NCBI RefSeq assembly: GCF_003024385.1
Contig: NZ_PVZN01000002.1
Location: 372,001 to 436,000, forward strand
DNA: 64,000 nt
Direction of reading: 5' to 3'
Source: Pseudomonas sp. BBP2017
GTDB taxonomy: Bacteria > Pseudomonadota > Gammaproteobacteria > Pseudomonadales > Pseudomonadaceae
Numbering within the stretch: the stretch's first letter is position 1; each line of letters begins with the position of its first letter. A model generated the notes under the pieces. The model was not told the origin of the DNA. It ran no database searches and was given only the letters and a program-made list of their open reading frames with translations. A program made the translations under genes and the position numbers. Positions 24,447 through 33,926 of this stretch are shown here, piece by piece.

Positions 24447-25157
24447 TCACCGGTAGGTGATGAGCTCCGGCGCCTTCAACAGTTGCACATGGGCTTGGCT
24501 GTTGAAGGAAGCCAGGGTCACCTCGCGGCCACGAAACTTCAGCTGGCTGAGCGAGGTGTTGATGATCTGCCAGTTCAGCTCGAAAGCCTGGCTGGCAGTG
24601 ATACAGGTAACCAGGTGGAGCAGGGCGGTGATAGTGCCACCCGAAGTGAAAATCGCAATGTTGTCGCCATTTTCGGCCCGCTGCAGCACCCGCTGCAGGC
24701 CACCGTCCACGCGCTCGACAAACCCCTGCCAGGACTCCTGGCAGTCGCCAGGGTGTTCACCACCGTGCCAACGCTGGATGAGCAGGGCGAACAGGCGCTG
24801 GAACTCGCTGCGGTTCTGGGCCCCGTTGCGCAGGATATGCAGCGCTTCGGGTTCTTGCGGCAACAGCCCGGGCAATAGGCCACGGATCACGGCGTCGGCA
24901 TCGAATTCGTTAAAGGCGGTATCGGTCTCCAGCTCAGGCACGCTGCAACCGGCCTGGCGCAGGGTGGCCAGGGCCAGACGCGCGGTGTCTTGCTGGCGGC
25001 GCAAGTCGCCGGCCAGGCAACGATCCAGGCGTACACCCAGTTGGGCCAGGTGTTCGCCGAGCGCTTCGCTCTGACGCATGCCCACAGGCGAGAGGACGTC
25101 GTAGTCGTCTGCACCAAATGAGGCCTGGCCATGTCGAATCAGGTAGATACTGCCCAC
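24447..25157 (-). CDS. Histidine phosphatase family protein
   Basis: A 236-residue phosphoglycerate-mutase-fold protein. LIRHGQASFG has the catalytic histidine of the RHG motif (Gly followed by Gln), and IAIFTSGGTITA stands where the second catalytic site of the family usually reads SHGG, so the second histidine is replaced by serine/glycine. Substrate unknown. The start is a GTG at 25155-25157. First gene of the minus-strand lipid-type group. Confidence 0.87.
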   Translation of the reverse strand: MGSIYLIRHGQASFGADDYDVLSPVGMRQSEALGEHLAQLGVRLDRCLAGDLRRQQDTARLALATLRQAGCSVPELETDTAFNEFDADAVIRGLLPGLLPQEPEALHILRNGAQNRSEFQRLFALLIQRWHGGEHPGDCQESWQGFVERVDGGLQRVLQRAENGDNIAIFTSGGTITALLHLVTCITASQAFELNWQIINTSLSQLKFRGREVTLASFNSQAHVQLLKAPELITYR

Positions 25158-25230
25158 GTCGTGCGCCTGCGCTAATAATGAGGCCGAGGTTAGGATGCCG
25201 CTGGCAGGCTGTCAACGAAAAAACATACAA

Positions 25231-25252
25231 GCGTTTGAAAAGAGCGTTTGAA
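25231..25252. promoter_or_regulatory. Direct repeat GCGTTTGAA in a divergent promoter
   Basis: GCGTTTGAA occurs at 25231-25239 and 25244-25252, a 13-bp period, in the gap between the divergent histidine phosphatase and sohB genes. CAAAC/GTTTG half-sites are typical of fatty-acid regulators such as PsrA, but the palindromic spacing of a PsrA box is not met. Possible operator only. Confidence 0.3.
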
Positions 25253-25354
25253 CTGCATTGCTGGACATTTCCTACGCTGGTAGGGGCAAGGCAGCGTCGG
25301 TATGCTTGACTATCGGTTCGCGCCGTTCGGGCGCCGGCATGTTAAGGAGTTACT

Positions 25355-26371
25355 GTGGAGTTTCTTGCAGAGTACGCAAGCTTTCTCGCCAAGACCGCGA
25401 CCCTGGTGATCGCGATTCTGGTTGTTCTTTCGGCGATTGCCGGGTTGCGTGGCAAAGGCCGGCGCAAGGCCGGCGGGCAGTTGCAGGTCAACAAGCTCAA
25501 CGAGTTTTACAAAGACTTGCGCGAGCGCCTGGAAAGCAGCTTGCTGGACAAAGCCCAGCTCAAGGCGCTGCGCAAGCAGCAAGCCAAGGCGCAAAAGCAG
25601 CAGAAGAAAACCCCCGAAGACAAACCTCGGGTGTTCGTGCTCGATTTTGACGGTGACATCAAGGCTTCGGCCACTGAAAGCCTGCGTCACGAGATCACCG
25701 CCGTGCTGAGCCTTGCGACGCCGCGTGATGAAGTGGTACTGCGCCTGGAGAGCGGTGGCGGCATGGTTCACAGCTACGGTCTGGCCTCTTCGCAATTGGC
25801 ACGTATTCGTCAGGCGGGTATTCCGCTGACCGTCTGTATCGACAAGGTCGCGGCCAGTGGTGGCTACATGATGGCTTGTATTGGTGACAAAATTGTCAGT
25901 GCGCCCTTTGCCATTCTCGGTTCGATCGGTGTTGTGGCGCAGTTGCCTAACGTCAACCGCCTGCTGAAAAAGCATGATGTCGATTTCGAAGTGTTCACTG
26001 CCGGTGAATACAAACGCACCGTGACGGTGTTTGGCGAAAACACTGAAAAGGGCCGGGAGAAGTTCCAGGAAGACCTGGACGTTACCCACCAGTTGTTCAA
26101 GGATTTTGTCTCGCGCTATCGCCCGCAGCTGCATATCGACGATGTAGCCACCGGTGAAGTGTGGTTGGGCGTCGCCGCACTGAATAAGCAACTGGTTGAC
26201 GAGCTCAAGACCAGTGACGAGTACCTGGGGGACCGCGCACGTGAGGCAAATCTGTACCACTTGCACTATGCCGAACGCAAAAGCCTGCAGGAGCGGGTAG
26301 GGCTGGCGGCCAGTGGTTCGATTGAAAATACCTTGCTTGGCCTTTGGAGCAAACTCGGCCAGTGGCGCTGA
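25355..26371 (+). CDS. sohB: SohB, S49 family membrane-bound peptidase
   Basis: A 338-residue signal-peptide-peptidase-like protease. An N-terminal membrane helix (about 14-30) is followed by a charged, Lys/Gln-rich linker (about 60-90) and the S49 domain with the serine nucleophile Ser168 (KVAASGGYMM) and the general base Lys220 (GEYKRTVTV). It cuts residual signal or membrane peptides at the inner membrane. The start is GTG at 25355 after AAGGAG. It is followed after 75 bp by the large NEL-type gene. Confidence 0.95.
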   Translation: MEFLAEYASFLAKTATLVIAILVVLSAIAGLRGKGRRKAGGQLQVNKLNEFYKDLRERLESSLLDKAQLKALRKQQAKAQKQQKKTPEDKPRVFVLDFDGDIKASATESLRHEITAVLSLATPRDEVVLRLESGGGMVHSYGLASSQLARIRQAGIPLTVCIDKVAASGGYMMACIGDKIVSAPFAILGSIGVVAQLPNVNRLLKKHDVDFEVFTAGEYKRTVTVFGENTEKGREKFQEDLDVTHQLFKDFVSRYRPQLHIDDVATGEVWLGVAALNKQLVDELKTSDEYLGDRAREANLYHLHYAERKSLQERVGLAASGSIENTLLGLWSKLGQWR

Positions 26372-26410
26372 GCAATATATATGTAGTACCTGCGCATCGG
26401 TCGTTTGGTT

Positions 26411-26440
26411 TTTCCTGTGGGCTCAATTGCACACAGGAAA
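26411..26440 (+). promoter_or_regulatory. Hairpin that sequesters the ribosome binding site of the NEL-type gene
   Basis: TTTCCTGTG (26411-26419) is the exact complement of CACAGGAAA (26432-26440), and the inner GC/GC pair can extend the stem. The right arm contains the Shine-Dalgarno AGGAAA, which sits 6 bp before the ATG at 26447. In the folded mRNA the ribosome site would be paired, a layout typical of translational control by a protein, small RNA or temperature. The function is inferred. Confidence 0.55.
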
Positions 26441-26446
26441 GCACTT

Positions 26447-29400
26447 ATGCCGAATTCTCACGCTCCTTCCATTCCAGGCCTGCATGGCCGTTTCCTGGCG
26501 GATCGTCTGCCTGATTGGTTGAAACACGCCACCCCCGCTGATTTCAAGCGGTGGCGCCACAGCCAGCGTCCGGCACAGTTGACCTCAGTTGGTGCCGCCG
26601 TCTGGTTCCAGCGGGCCAGCAACGCAGAACGTGAAGCCCTGCTCCACGCACAACATCGCAGTAAAATTTCGACCCAAGCCCTGACCAGGGCGCTCAAGGA
26701 CTTCAAGGGCTTGAGCGCCTTTGCTGAGCCGTTGCTCAAGGCCAGACTGAAAGAGGCGCTGGGGGAGGTCAAGGTTGACGTCAATACTACACAGCTGGTG
26801 GAAATTCATTATGAGCCAGAGCTGTTGGGCGCCATGCTCCGGCTCAAGCCGCGCCAGCAAAGCCTGATGCAGGCGGCGCTGCAGAACTTTGCTGCAAACA
26901 GCCAGTTTGCACCAGGGAGTGCCTTGACGCCTAAGGATCATTTTTCCCTTGAGTTGATCCCGACCCCGGAAGGGACTGTTCCGCGCTTCCAGTATAGTTA
27001 CACCAGCAAGTTGCCTATCAAACCCGAACAGTTTGCCACTCTGTGTCATGAGCTGGATCTGGGGGGCAAATACCAGGCGCATATCAGTGAGATATACGAA
27101 AACCCCCGCACCCGTGACACCGTGCGCAAGTTGTCGATCGATGCCTACAAGGATCATTTGCGCCAAGCTGTTCAGATAGCGTTCATGAAGGGCGAAATCT
27201 CTGCCTCGGCGCGCGAAATGTTCAATGGCCTGCTGGATGGCCAACGTGCGCCACTGTTGCATGGCAAGCCGGTGAGCTATCAGGCGCTGAGCATGTTTGG
27301 ATCACCGCTTCATCAGGTGCTGATATTCAGTGCCAACCGGATCAACAGCAACACGCTGGAGCCGGTAATCGCCTATCTGCCAGGCGCACCGCTGTACCCG
27401 CTCAAGGAATATCGTTCGGCCGCCGAGTTTAAGCGTGACTTGCGGACGAACCTGCTTAACCCCGCGTATCTAGAGCTGTTTCGGGGTTATGTAGCCAAAC
27501 ATGAGCACGCTCACTTCTTCAAACGCCTGGATGAGACGCTGTATGACAGAAGCATAGATGTTGATGGTCAGCTCGATCCTCATGCCAATCTGCACATCCG
27601 GGATGTAACCATCGAACCTGAACTGTTTGGCTATGTACAGGACCAGCAGTTGCAACGGCTCAAGGCCAATGCTCGCGACCTGGCGGTACCCAGCGCCGAG
27701 GTGGATGAGGCGGCGAAGCGCCAACGCCTGGCGTATTGGGAGAGTATTGGTTTCAATGTGCTCAATGCGGCGGCCTTTTTTGTGCCCGGTGTTGGTGAGG
27801 TGATGGCGGTGGTGGCCGGCGCGCAGTTGGTCAAAGAGGTTATCGACGGTGCACATGCCTGGGAAGCGGGTGAGCTCGATGAGGCGCTGGCGCACTTCGA
27901 ATCGGTGGCAATGAATGTAGCCTTGGTTGCAGGTTTTGGCGCTGCGGGGCATGTAGGCGCTCCGGTGCAGGCCAGCGAGCGCGTGGATGGTCTGCTACGG
28001 GTCACCTTGCCTGGTGGTGAGCAGCGCTTGTGGAAGCCTGATCTGCTGCCCTATACCCAGACGATCGACCTGGCCGGCATCGCCCCTGATGCCCAAGGGC
28101 TGTACACGCTGAATGGCAGCACCTATATCCGCATTGAGGAGCAGGTCTGTGAAGTGTCCCAGGATGCAGACGGCGCCTGGTCGATCCGTCATCCGAACGA
28201 CCCTGATGCATATCAGCCGGCACTCAGGCACAACCGCGAAGGAGCCTGGCAGGCCGTTGGTGAGCAGCCGTTGCAATGGAGTCATATTCAGCTGCTGAGA
28301 AGGATTGGTCACGCTACACGCGGTTTGTCGGATGACGTGCTTGAGCAGGCTGCGCAGATCAGCGGGATCAACGACGATGTGCTGCGAAGCATGCACATCG
28401 ACCAGTTGTCAGTACCGCCGTTGTTGGGTGATACCTTGCGGCGGTTTCAGATCGACCGCCGGGTGACCCGGTTGATTGACAGTTTGCGCAGTGGCGAAGC
28501 TGAAGGGGAGGGGCTGGGGCTGGGGCTGGAGTTGAGCCTGGAGTTAGCGCGCTGGCCGGAGCGGGTCCTTGAGGTGTATGACCCAGCCAATCCTGACCGA
28601 GGGAGCATGCGCTATGGCGCAAACCGCTGGCCGAACGGGCGGGTCATTCGTATATCGGTCCAGGAGTTGTATGCCAATCAACTGGCCGACAAGGTGCTGG
28701 CAGACCTGAACCAGACAGAAGCCCTCGAGTTGTTTGGTTCCTCTGTCGAACCGGACAAGCGTCTAGCGGTATTACGGCAGCTCATTGCCGAGCGTGCCGT
28801 CAAGCGCCGCGACGAGATCTACCAGATTATGGATCAGCACGGCCATGCGCCTCGCAGCACTGAACAACAACGCTTGATCCGGGATTTCCCCTTGCTCACC
28901 GACGCGGCTGCGCAGGAGATCATCAGCGCCGCAGACGCTGAGGAGCACATGCAGTTGCAGGCTGTTGATGGTCGCGTTCCGATGCGCCTGGCGGAGGAGG
29001 CGCGCGTCTACCAACGCCAGTTTGCCCTGAGTCGGGCCATACAAGGATTGCATGAGCCTACACTGGCAAACCTGGACAGCGATCGCCTGGCGGTGGGGCT
29101 AATGGCCCAGTTGCCGGGGTGGACCGACACGGTCTGCATCCAGTTGCGTGAAGAGCGGTTGACAGGCCGATTATTGGCTAACGCAGGCCCACCTCAAGGC
29201 GAGCTCAAATCAATCGTACGCTCAGGGCGCCTGTACACCGCTTATGACGCCCAAGGCCTTGAACTGAGCAATGGCGAGTCGTTGTTCGCCACCTTGCTCA
29301 AAGCGCTGCCCGATAGTGAGCGCGAGGCCGTCAATCTCGATATCTACAGTGCTCAATCGTTGCGCTTGAAGCTCTGCGCGATTGCTGTGGAGGATCGAGC

Positions 29401-31660
29401 CATGGCAGCGACTTTGCTTGGACAACAACCCATCAGGCCGTGGTTTCGCTCGCCGTTGCGTTTGGCAGACGGCCGCGCCGGCTATCCTTTGGGCGGAGTG
29501 GTCAGCAGCGAATGGGCAATCAATTCTCGGCTAAACGCGCTGTTCCCTGAGTTGCGGGACGCAGAGCTTGAGGCGCTGAAAAGGCGCTTACTGGACGAGA
29601 ACCAAACCATGGGGGATGCTATTTTTCGGCTCGAGGGCGAACTCAACACGCTTCAACGAACCCTTGATCTGTGGGTAGAGGGTGCTCGCGGCGATTTCCG
29701 TAGCTATCACTTTCGTCGAGGAGTCCGGGAGCAACTGCTCAGTGCCTGGCGTCGACAGGGTGGCCCACGGCAATCGGAGTTGCAATTGGGGATGCTGGGT
29801 AGCGGGTCACTACCCACGCTGACTGCGCGTTTCGAGCACATACAAAGTCTAACTATCCACCACATGAACCTTGAGCAGTTTCCTGACGGTTTTTTGCGCT
29901 GCTTTCCCCGTCTGCAACACCTGTCATTGGAAGGCACTGCGTTGCGCGTCCTTCCTGCGGAGATCAGCGCGTTGACGGAACTCAACTCCCTGGACTTGAC
30001 CGGGGTCCGACTTACCGCCAGCGACACCATGTTCGATGCGCTGACGCCGCTGGTCAGGCTGAGGTCGCTGGAGCTGCAAAGCAACCAACTGCACAACATC
30101 CCTGATGCAGCGGTGGAAACGCTTAGCAGATTGCCCGCATTAACGCGCCTGAACCTGCGCTACAACCGGGGCTTGAGCAACAACGGCCTGGCAATGCTGA
30201 CCCGATTGCCGTTGCAATATCTGGACTTGAGCAGTACCGGGCTAGTGCTTGATCAGGCTAGCGCCCAGGTTTTCTCGCGGTTTGTCCATTTGCAGCGTTT
30301 GCGGTTGGGTGGCAACCCCTTGGGCGAGGCACCCGAGCTTGGCAGTCTGGTGCGGCTGGAAATTCTGGAACTGGACCGTTGCGAGTTAAGAGAGTGGCCT
30401 GTGGGGCTTACCACCCTAATGAATCAGGAACTTCGCCAGTTGCGTACTGTGGACCTCAGCCGCAATCTGATCACGCAATTGCCGGACTTGGCCGCGACGC
30501 GCTTCGGTAGCGATTTACGCGCCCAGATTGGTAACACACTCAGGCTCAACCTGAGCTTCAATCCGCTCGAAGCCCAGAGCATTATGCGTTTGCGCCAGGT
30601 CCGGGGAGTATTCGCTGCTGAAAGGTCAGAGGGGTTGCATCCGCGTCCGGGTTCAGTTTGGCTTGTGGATGCAACCCAAGCTCAGAGTGAGCTGTGGGAC
30701 ACCATGTTCCAGTCGCGGCGCCATGCCGCACTCGAGGAAATGCTTGAGCGCCTTGCAGCGTCCAGGGAATTTCAGCGCAACGCACCTCAGTTGCGCGCCC
30801 GAGTATGGAAAATGCTCGAACTGGCCTCGCAACATAACCAGCTTCGAGAGGAACTGCAGGCAATCGCCGAAGGTTTTCCAGTAACCTGTGGTGATGCTGG
30901 CGCCGACGCTTTCAGTGATCTGGAAACCGCCGTCTTGGTGTTTGAAAGCAGTGCACAGGCAACGTTAAGTACCCGCCGTGCTGAATTGTTGGCGTTGTAC
31001 AGGCAACTGTTTCGTCGCCATGAAGTTAAACGAATGGCCGATAAACTGTCATTGGCGCGCATGGCGCGGCGTCGAGCGCTACTGGAAAACGGCACGTTGC
31101 CCGATTTGGATCCGCTGGATGACATCAGCGATGGCGAGTTGCGGCGACATCCGGTTGAGGATATCGAGATCCGATTGGCTTTGCGCCAGGATCTGGCAAA
31201 CGTGCTGAACTACCCGGAGCCTTCAAGTGGAATGCTCTATCGGGATCTGGCCAATGTAACGCCGAACATGGTAAGGCACTTTGAAAATGCAGTCCGGGCG
31301 GTTGATACGACCGCCAACCGCCACGCATGGATGGTAGAAGAAATCAGTTGGCAGCGTTACCTGAGGCAGCACTATGCGCAGCAGTTAGACGAAGTCGCAA
31401 ATATCTGGTCTGAAGGTCTGGCGTATCTGGATTATTGCAATGGCGCTGAGGAGATGCCCGGTGCCCTGAGCAATGACGTGTTGCAGGTCTTGCGCACGGC
31501 GCTGAATGAAGAGCCTGTTGCACCAGACGGAGCGTTGCGAAGGCTTGAGATCGGCAGCCAGCAGTACGAGGATGCGGCCAACGCCGTGGCCAAAGGGCAA
31601 AAAAGAGCTGAAACAGAAATGATGGTGAGATTGACCCAGCTTGAAGAGGAAACGGTCTGA
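26447..31660 (+). CDS. Giant toxin-like protein with LRR domain and NEL E3 ubiquitin ligase domain
   Basis: A 1737-residue protein. The N-terminal half resembles the Pseudomonas dermonecrotic-toxin-N family (DUF6543), with hydrophobic stretches about 432-462 and 487-503 that might insert in membranes. Leucine-rich repeats run about 1129-1385 (LQHLSLEGTALRVLP, LRSLELQSNQLHNIP, LQRLRLGGNPLGEAP). The C-terminal region matches NEL ligases of the IpaH/SspH group: PVTCGDAGADAFSDLE has the catalytic Cys1481 followed by G-D, as in the NEL CxD motif. Such proteins transfer ubiquitin in eukaryotic hosts. No signal peptide and no secretion genes nearby. Codons look more AT-rich than the neighbours, suggesting fast evolution or transfer. 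Start chosen for AGGAAA six bases upstream. Confidence 0.85.
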   Translation: MPNSHAPSIPGLHGRFLADRLPDWLKHATPADFKRWRHSQRPAQLTSVGAAVWFQRASNAEREALLHAQHRSKISTQALTRALKDFKGLSAFAEPLLKARLKEALGEVKVDVNTTQLVEIHYEPELLGAMLRLKPRQQSLMQAALQNFAANSQFAPGSALTPKDHFSLELIPTPEGTVPRFQYSYTSKLPIKPEQFATLCHELDLGGKYQAHISEIYENPRTRDTVRKLSIDAYKDHLRQAVQIAFMKGEISASAREMFNGLLDGQRAPLLHGKPVSYQALSMFGSPLHQVLIFSANRINSNTLEPVIAYLPGAPLYPLKEYRSAAEFKRDLRTNLLNPAYLELFRGYVAKHEHAHFFKRLDETLYDRSIDVDGQLDPHANLHIRDVTIEPELFGYVQDQQLQRLKANARDLAVPSAEVDEAAKRQRLAYWESIGFNVLNAAAFFVPGVGEVMAVVAGAQLVKEVIDGAHAWEAGELDEALAHFESVAMNVALVAGFGAAGHVGAPVQASERVDGLLRVTLPGGEQRLWKPDLLPYTQTIDLAGIAPDAQGLYTLNGSTYIRIEEQVCEVSQDADGAWSIRHPNDPDAYQPALRHNREGAWQAVGEQPLQWSHIQLLRRIGHATRGLSDDVLEQAAQISGINDDVLRSMHIDQLSVPPLLGDTLRRFQIDRRVTRLIDSLRSGEAEGEGLGLGLELSLELARWPERVLEVYDPANPDRGSMRYGANRWPNGRVIRISVQELYANQLADKVLADLNQTEALELFGSSVEPDKRLAVLRQLIAERAVKRRDEIYQIMDQHGHAPRSTEQQRLIRDFPLLTDAAAQEIISAADAEEHMQLQAVDGRVPMRLAEEARVYQRQFALSRAIQGLHEPTLANLDSDRLAVGLMAQLPGWTDTVCIQLREERLTGRLLANAGPPQGELKSIVRSGRLYTAYDAQGLELSNGESLFATLLKALPDSEREAVNLDIYSAQSLRLKLCAIAVEDRAMAATLLGQQPIRPWFRSPLRLADGRAGYPLGGVVSSEWAINSRLNALFPELRDAELEALKRRLLDENQTMGDAIFRLEGELNTLQRTLDLWVEGARGDFRSYHFRRGVREQLLSAWRRQGGPRQSELQLGMLGSGSLPTLTARFEHIQSLTIHHMNLEQFPDGFLRCFPRLQHLSLEGTALRVLPAEISALTELNSLDLTGVRLTASDTMFDALTPLVRLRSLELQSNQLHNIPDAAVETLSRLPALTRLNLRYNRGLSNNGLAMLTRLPLQYLDLSSTGLVLDQASAQVFSRFVHLQRLRLGGNPLGEAPELGSLVRLEILELDRCELREWPVGLTTLMNQELRQLRTVDLSRNLITQLPDLAATRFGSDLRAQIGNTLRLNLSFNPLEAQSIMRLRQVRGVFAAERSEGLHPRPGSVWLVDATQAQSELWDTMFQSRRHAALEEMLERLAASREFQRNAPQLRARVWKMLELASQHNQLREELQAIAEGFPVTCGDAGADAFSDLETAVLVFESSAQATLSTRRAELLALYRQLFRRHEVKRMADKLSLARMARRRALLENGTLPDLDPLDDISDGELRRHPVEDIEIRLALRQDLANVLNYPEPSSGMLYRDLANVTPNMVRHFENAVRAVDTTANRHAWMVEEISWQRYLRQHYAQQLDEVANIWSEGLAYLDYCNGAEEMPGALSNDVLQVLRTALNEEPVAPDGALRRLEIGSQQYEDAANAVAKGQKRAETEMMVRLTQLEEETV

Positions 31661-31673
31661 GTCGTCAATAAGG

Positions 31674-31698
31674 AAGGCCCCGCATGCGGGGCCTTTTA
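31674..31698 (+). terminator. Terminator after the NEL-type gene
   Basis: A perfect 22-bp palindrome (31674-31695, arms AAGGCCCCGCA and its complement) is followed by TTACTTT. It starts 14 bp past the stop. It also lies before the convergent DUF934 stop and may serve both genes. Confidence 0.85.
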
Positions 31699-31700
31699 CT

Positions 31701-32195
31701 TTAGCGGCGACGGAACAGCGGTTGCGGTTCGTCGGTTGCAGCCTGATAAGTCACCGAGAAGTCTTTAAGGCTTTCCAGTGCTTCAACCGGGTCTTTGTCA
31801 GCCCGTAGGGCGAAGGCGTCGAAACCGCAGCGCTTCATGTAGAACAGCTGGTCGCGCAGCACGTCGCCGATGGCGCGTAGCTCACCGGTAAACTTGTAGC
31901 GATCACGCAACAGACGCGCATTGGAGTAGTTGCGCCCGTCAGTGAAGGCCGGGAAGTTCAGGGCGATGACCTGGAATTCGTTGACGACCTCGCCGATTTC
32001 TTCGGCCTCTTCATCGGCGTCCAGCCATACGCCCAGACCGCCGTCACGGGCCTTGAGCATATGGCCGTGTTCGCGCCATAGCTGTAGCGGAACAATGTAG
32101 TCGTCGCAGTTGGTCACTTCGTCGATGTTGAAGTCCTTGGGCAGCAGGTGCCAGGTTTCGTCGACGATTTCGTTGTTCTTAATGATTCGCTGCAT
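31701..32195 (-). CDS. DUF934 protein, sulfite reductase partner
   Basis: A 164-residue DUF934 protein (ALNFPAFTDGRNYSNARLLRD..., QLFYMKRCGFDAF). The family is almost always found directly after cysI in proteobacteria and is thought to help sulfite reduction, but its activity is unknown. The ATG at 32195 overlaps the end of cysI by 17 bp, so translation is probably coupled. The frame stays open farther upstream, inside cysI. Confidence 0.9.
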   Translation of the reverse strand: MQRIIKNNEIVDETWHLLPKDFNIDEVTNCDDYIVPLQLWREHGHMLKARDGGLGVWLDADEEAEEIGEVVNEFQVIALNFPAFTDGRNYSNARLLRDRYKFTGELRAIGDVLRDQLFYMKRCGFDAFALRADKDPVEALESLKDFSVTYQAATDEPQPLFRRR

Positions 32196-33831
32196 AGACG
32201 CGTTCCTTGAAAGGGTCGATGCCAATACGCTGGTAGGTGTCGATGAAGCGCTCGTCTTCGGTGCGTTGTTCAACGTAGACATTGATCAGCTTCTCGATCA
32301 CATCCGGCATGTCGTCCTGGGCGAAGGACGGACCGAGGATCTTGCCCAGGCTGGCGTCACGGCTAGCGCTGCCACCGAGGGAGACCTGGTAGAACTCTTC
32401 GCCTTTCTTGTCCACCCCGAGAATGCCGATGTGACCGACGTGGTGGTGACCACAGGCGTTCATGCAGCCGGAGATGTTCAGGTCCAATTCGCCGATGTCG
32501 AACAGGTAATCCAGGTTGTCGAAACGGCGCTGGATGGATTCGGCAATCGGGATCGACTTGGCGTTGGCCAGGGAACAGAAATCGCCACCCGGGCAGCAGA
32601 TGATGTCGGTCAGCAGGCCGATGTTCGGCGTGGCGAAACCGTTTTCACGCAACTCCAGCCACAGGGCGTGCAGTTGGCTCTGCTCGACATCGGCGAGGAT
32701 GATGTTCTGCTCGTGGGAGGTGCGCAGCTGGCCGAAGCTGTAACGCTCGGCGAGGTCGGCGACGGCATCGAGCTGTTTGTCGGTCAGGTCGCCAGGGGCG
32801 ACACCGGTAGGTTTGAGCGACAGGGTCACGGCAACGTAGCCGGGCTTCTTGTGCGCCAGGACATTGCGGGTGCGCCAGCGGGCAAAGCCTGGGTGCTGTT
32901 GCTCAAGCTCGCTGAAGTCGAGGTTATCCAGCTGCTTGTAGTCCGGGTCGACGAAGTGCTTGGCCACACGCTGCAGTTCGGCTTCGGTCAGTGTGGTGCT
33001 GCCGCCACGCAGGTGGACCATTTCGGCCTCGACCTTCTCGGCGAAGACTTCAGGCGTGAGCGCTTTGACCAGGATCTTGATCCGCGCCTTGTACTTGTTA
33101 TCGCGACGGCCATAGCGGTTGTAAACCCGCAGGATCGCATCGAGGTAGCTGAGCAGGTCCTGCCATGGCAGGAACTCGTTGATAAAGGCACCGACCACCG
33201 GGGTACGGCCCAGACCACCGCCGACCAGCACGCGGAAACCCAGCTCGCCGGCGGCATTGTACACCGGCTCAAGGCCGATATCGTGTACTTCGATGGCCGC
33301 ACGGTCGCTGCTTGAGCCATTGATCGCGATTTTGAATTTACGTGGCAGGTAAGCGAATTCGGGGTGGAAGGTAGTCCACTGGCGAACGATCTCACACCAC
33401 GGGCGTGGGTCGATCACTTCATCGGCAGCGACACCGGCGAACTGGTCGGTGGTGACGTTGCGCAGGCAGTTGCCGCTGGTCTGGATCGCATGCATCTGCA
33501 CGGTGGCCAGTTCAGCCAGGATCTCCGGGATGTCTTCCAGGGCTGGCCAGTTGTACTGCACGTTCTGCCGGGTGCTGATGTGGGCATAGCCCTTGTCGTA
33601 GTCGCGCGCGATCTTCGCCAGCATCCGCGTCTGACGCGAGGTCAGCTGGCCATAAGGCACGGCGACCCGCAACATCGGGGCAAAACGTTGGATATAAAGG
33701 CCATTTTGCAGGCGCAGGGGGCGGAACTCTTCTTCGCTCAGCTCACCGGCCAGGTAGCGGCGGGTCTGATCACGGAACTGCTTTACGCGGTCCTCGATGA
33801 TCCGCTGATCGTACTCGTCGTATACGTACAT
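32179..33831 (-). CDS. cysI: Nitrite/sulfite reductase (assimilatory sulfite reductase, CysI)
   Basis: A 550-residue siroheme/4Fe-4S enzyme that reduces sulfite to sulfide for cysteine synthesis. It has two ferredoxin-like half domains and two siroheme-binding domains. The cluster ligands are Cys413 and Cys419 (ICCPGGDFC) and Cys456 and Cys460 (ISGCMNACGHHHVG). The ATG at 33831 follows AGGACC. Its length and motifs match the Pseudomonas CysI that pairs with DUF934. The divergent gap to 34050 holds an AT-rich region and probably a CysB-type promoter, which I cannot place exactly. Confidence 0.95.
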   Translation of the reverse strand: MYVYDEYDQRIIEDRVKQFRDQTRRYLAGELSEEEFRPLRLQNGLYIQRFAPMLRVAVPYGQLTSRQTRMLAKIARDYDKGYAHISTRQNVQYNWPALEDIPEILAELATVQMHAIQTSGNCLRNVTTDQFAGVAADEVIDPRPWCEIVRQWTTFHPEFAYLPRKFKIAINGSSSDRAAIEVHDIGLEPVYNAAGELGFRVLVGGGLGRTPVVGAFINEFLPWQDLLSYLDAILRVYNRYGRRDNKYKARIKILVKALTPEVFAEKVEAEMVHLRGGSTTLTEAELQRVAKHFVDPDYKQLDNLDFSELEQQHPGFARWRTRNVLAHKKPGYVAVTLSLKPTGVAPGDLTDKQLDAVADLAERYSFGQLRTSHEQNIILADVEQSQLHALWLELRENGFATPNIGLLTDIICCPGGDFCSLANAKSIPIAESIQRRFDNLDYLFDIGELDLNISGCMNACGHHHVGHIGILGVDKKGEEFYQVSLGGSASRDASLGKILGPSFAQDDMPDVIEKLINVYVEQRTEDERFIDTYQRIGIDPFKERVYAANH

Positions 33832-33926
33832 AGGGGTCCTGTTCTCAAGCTGCTTGCAGCTAATCGCGCGCACGGCCGCGCACTCCCTAAACGGAGCGAA
33901 GGAAAGATAGCAGTTTGTGTTTATGC

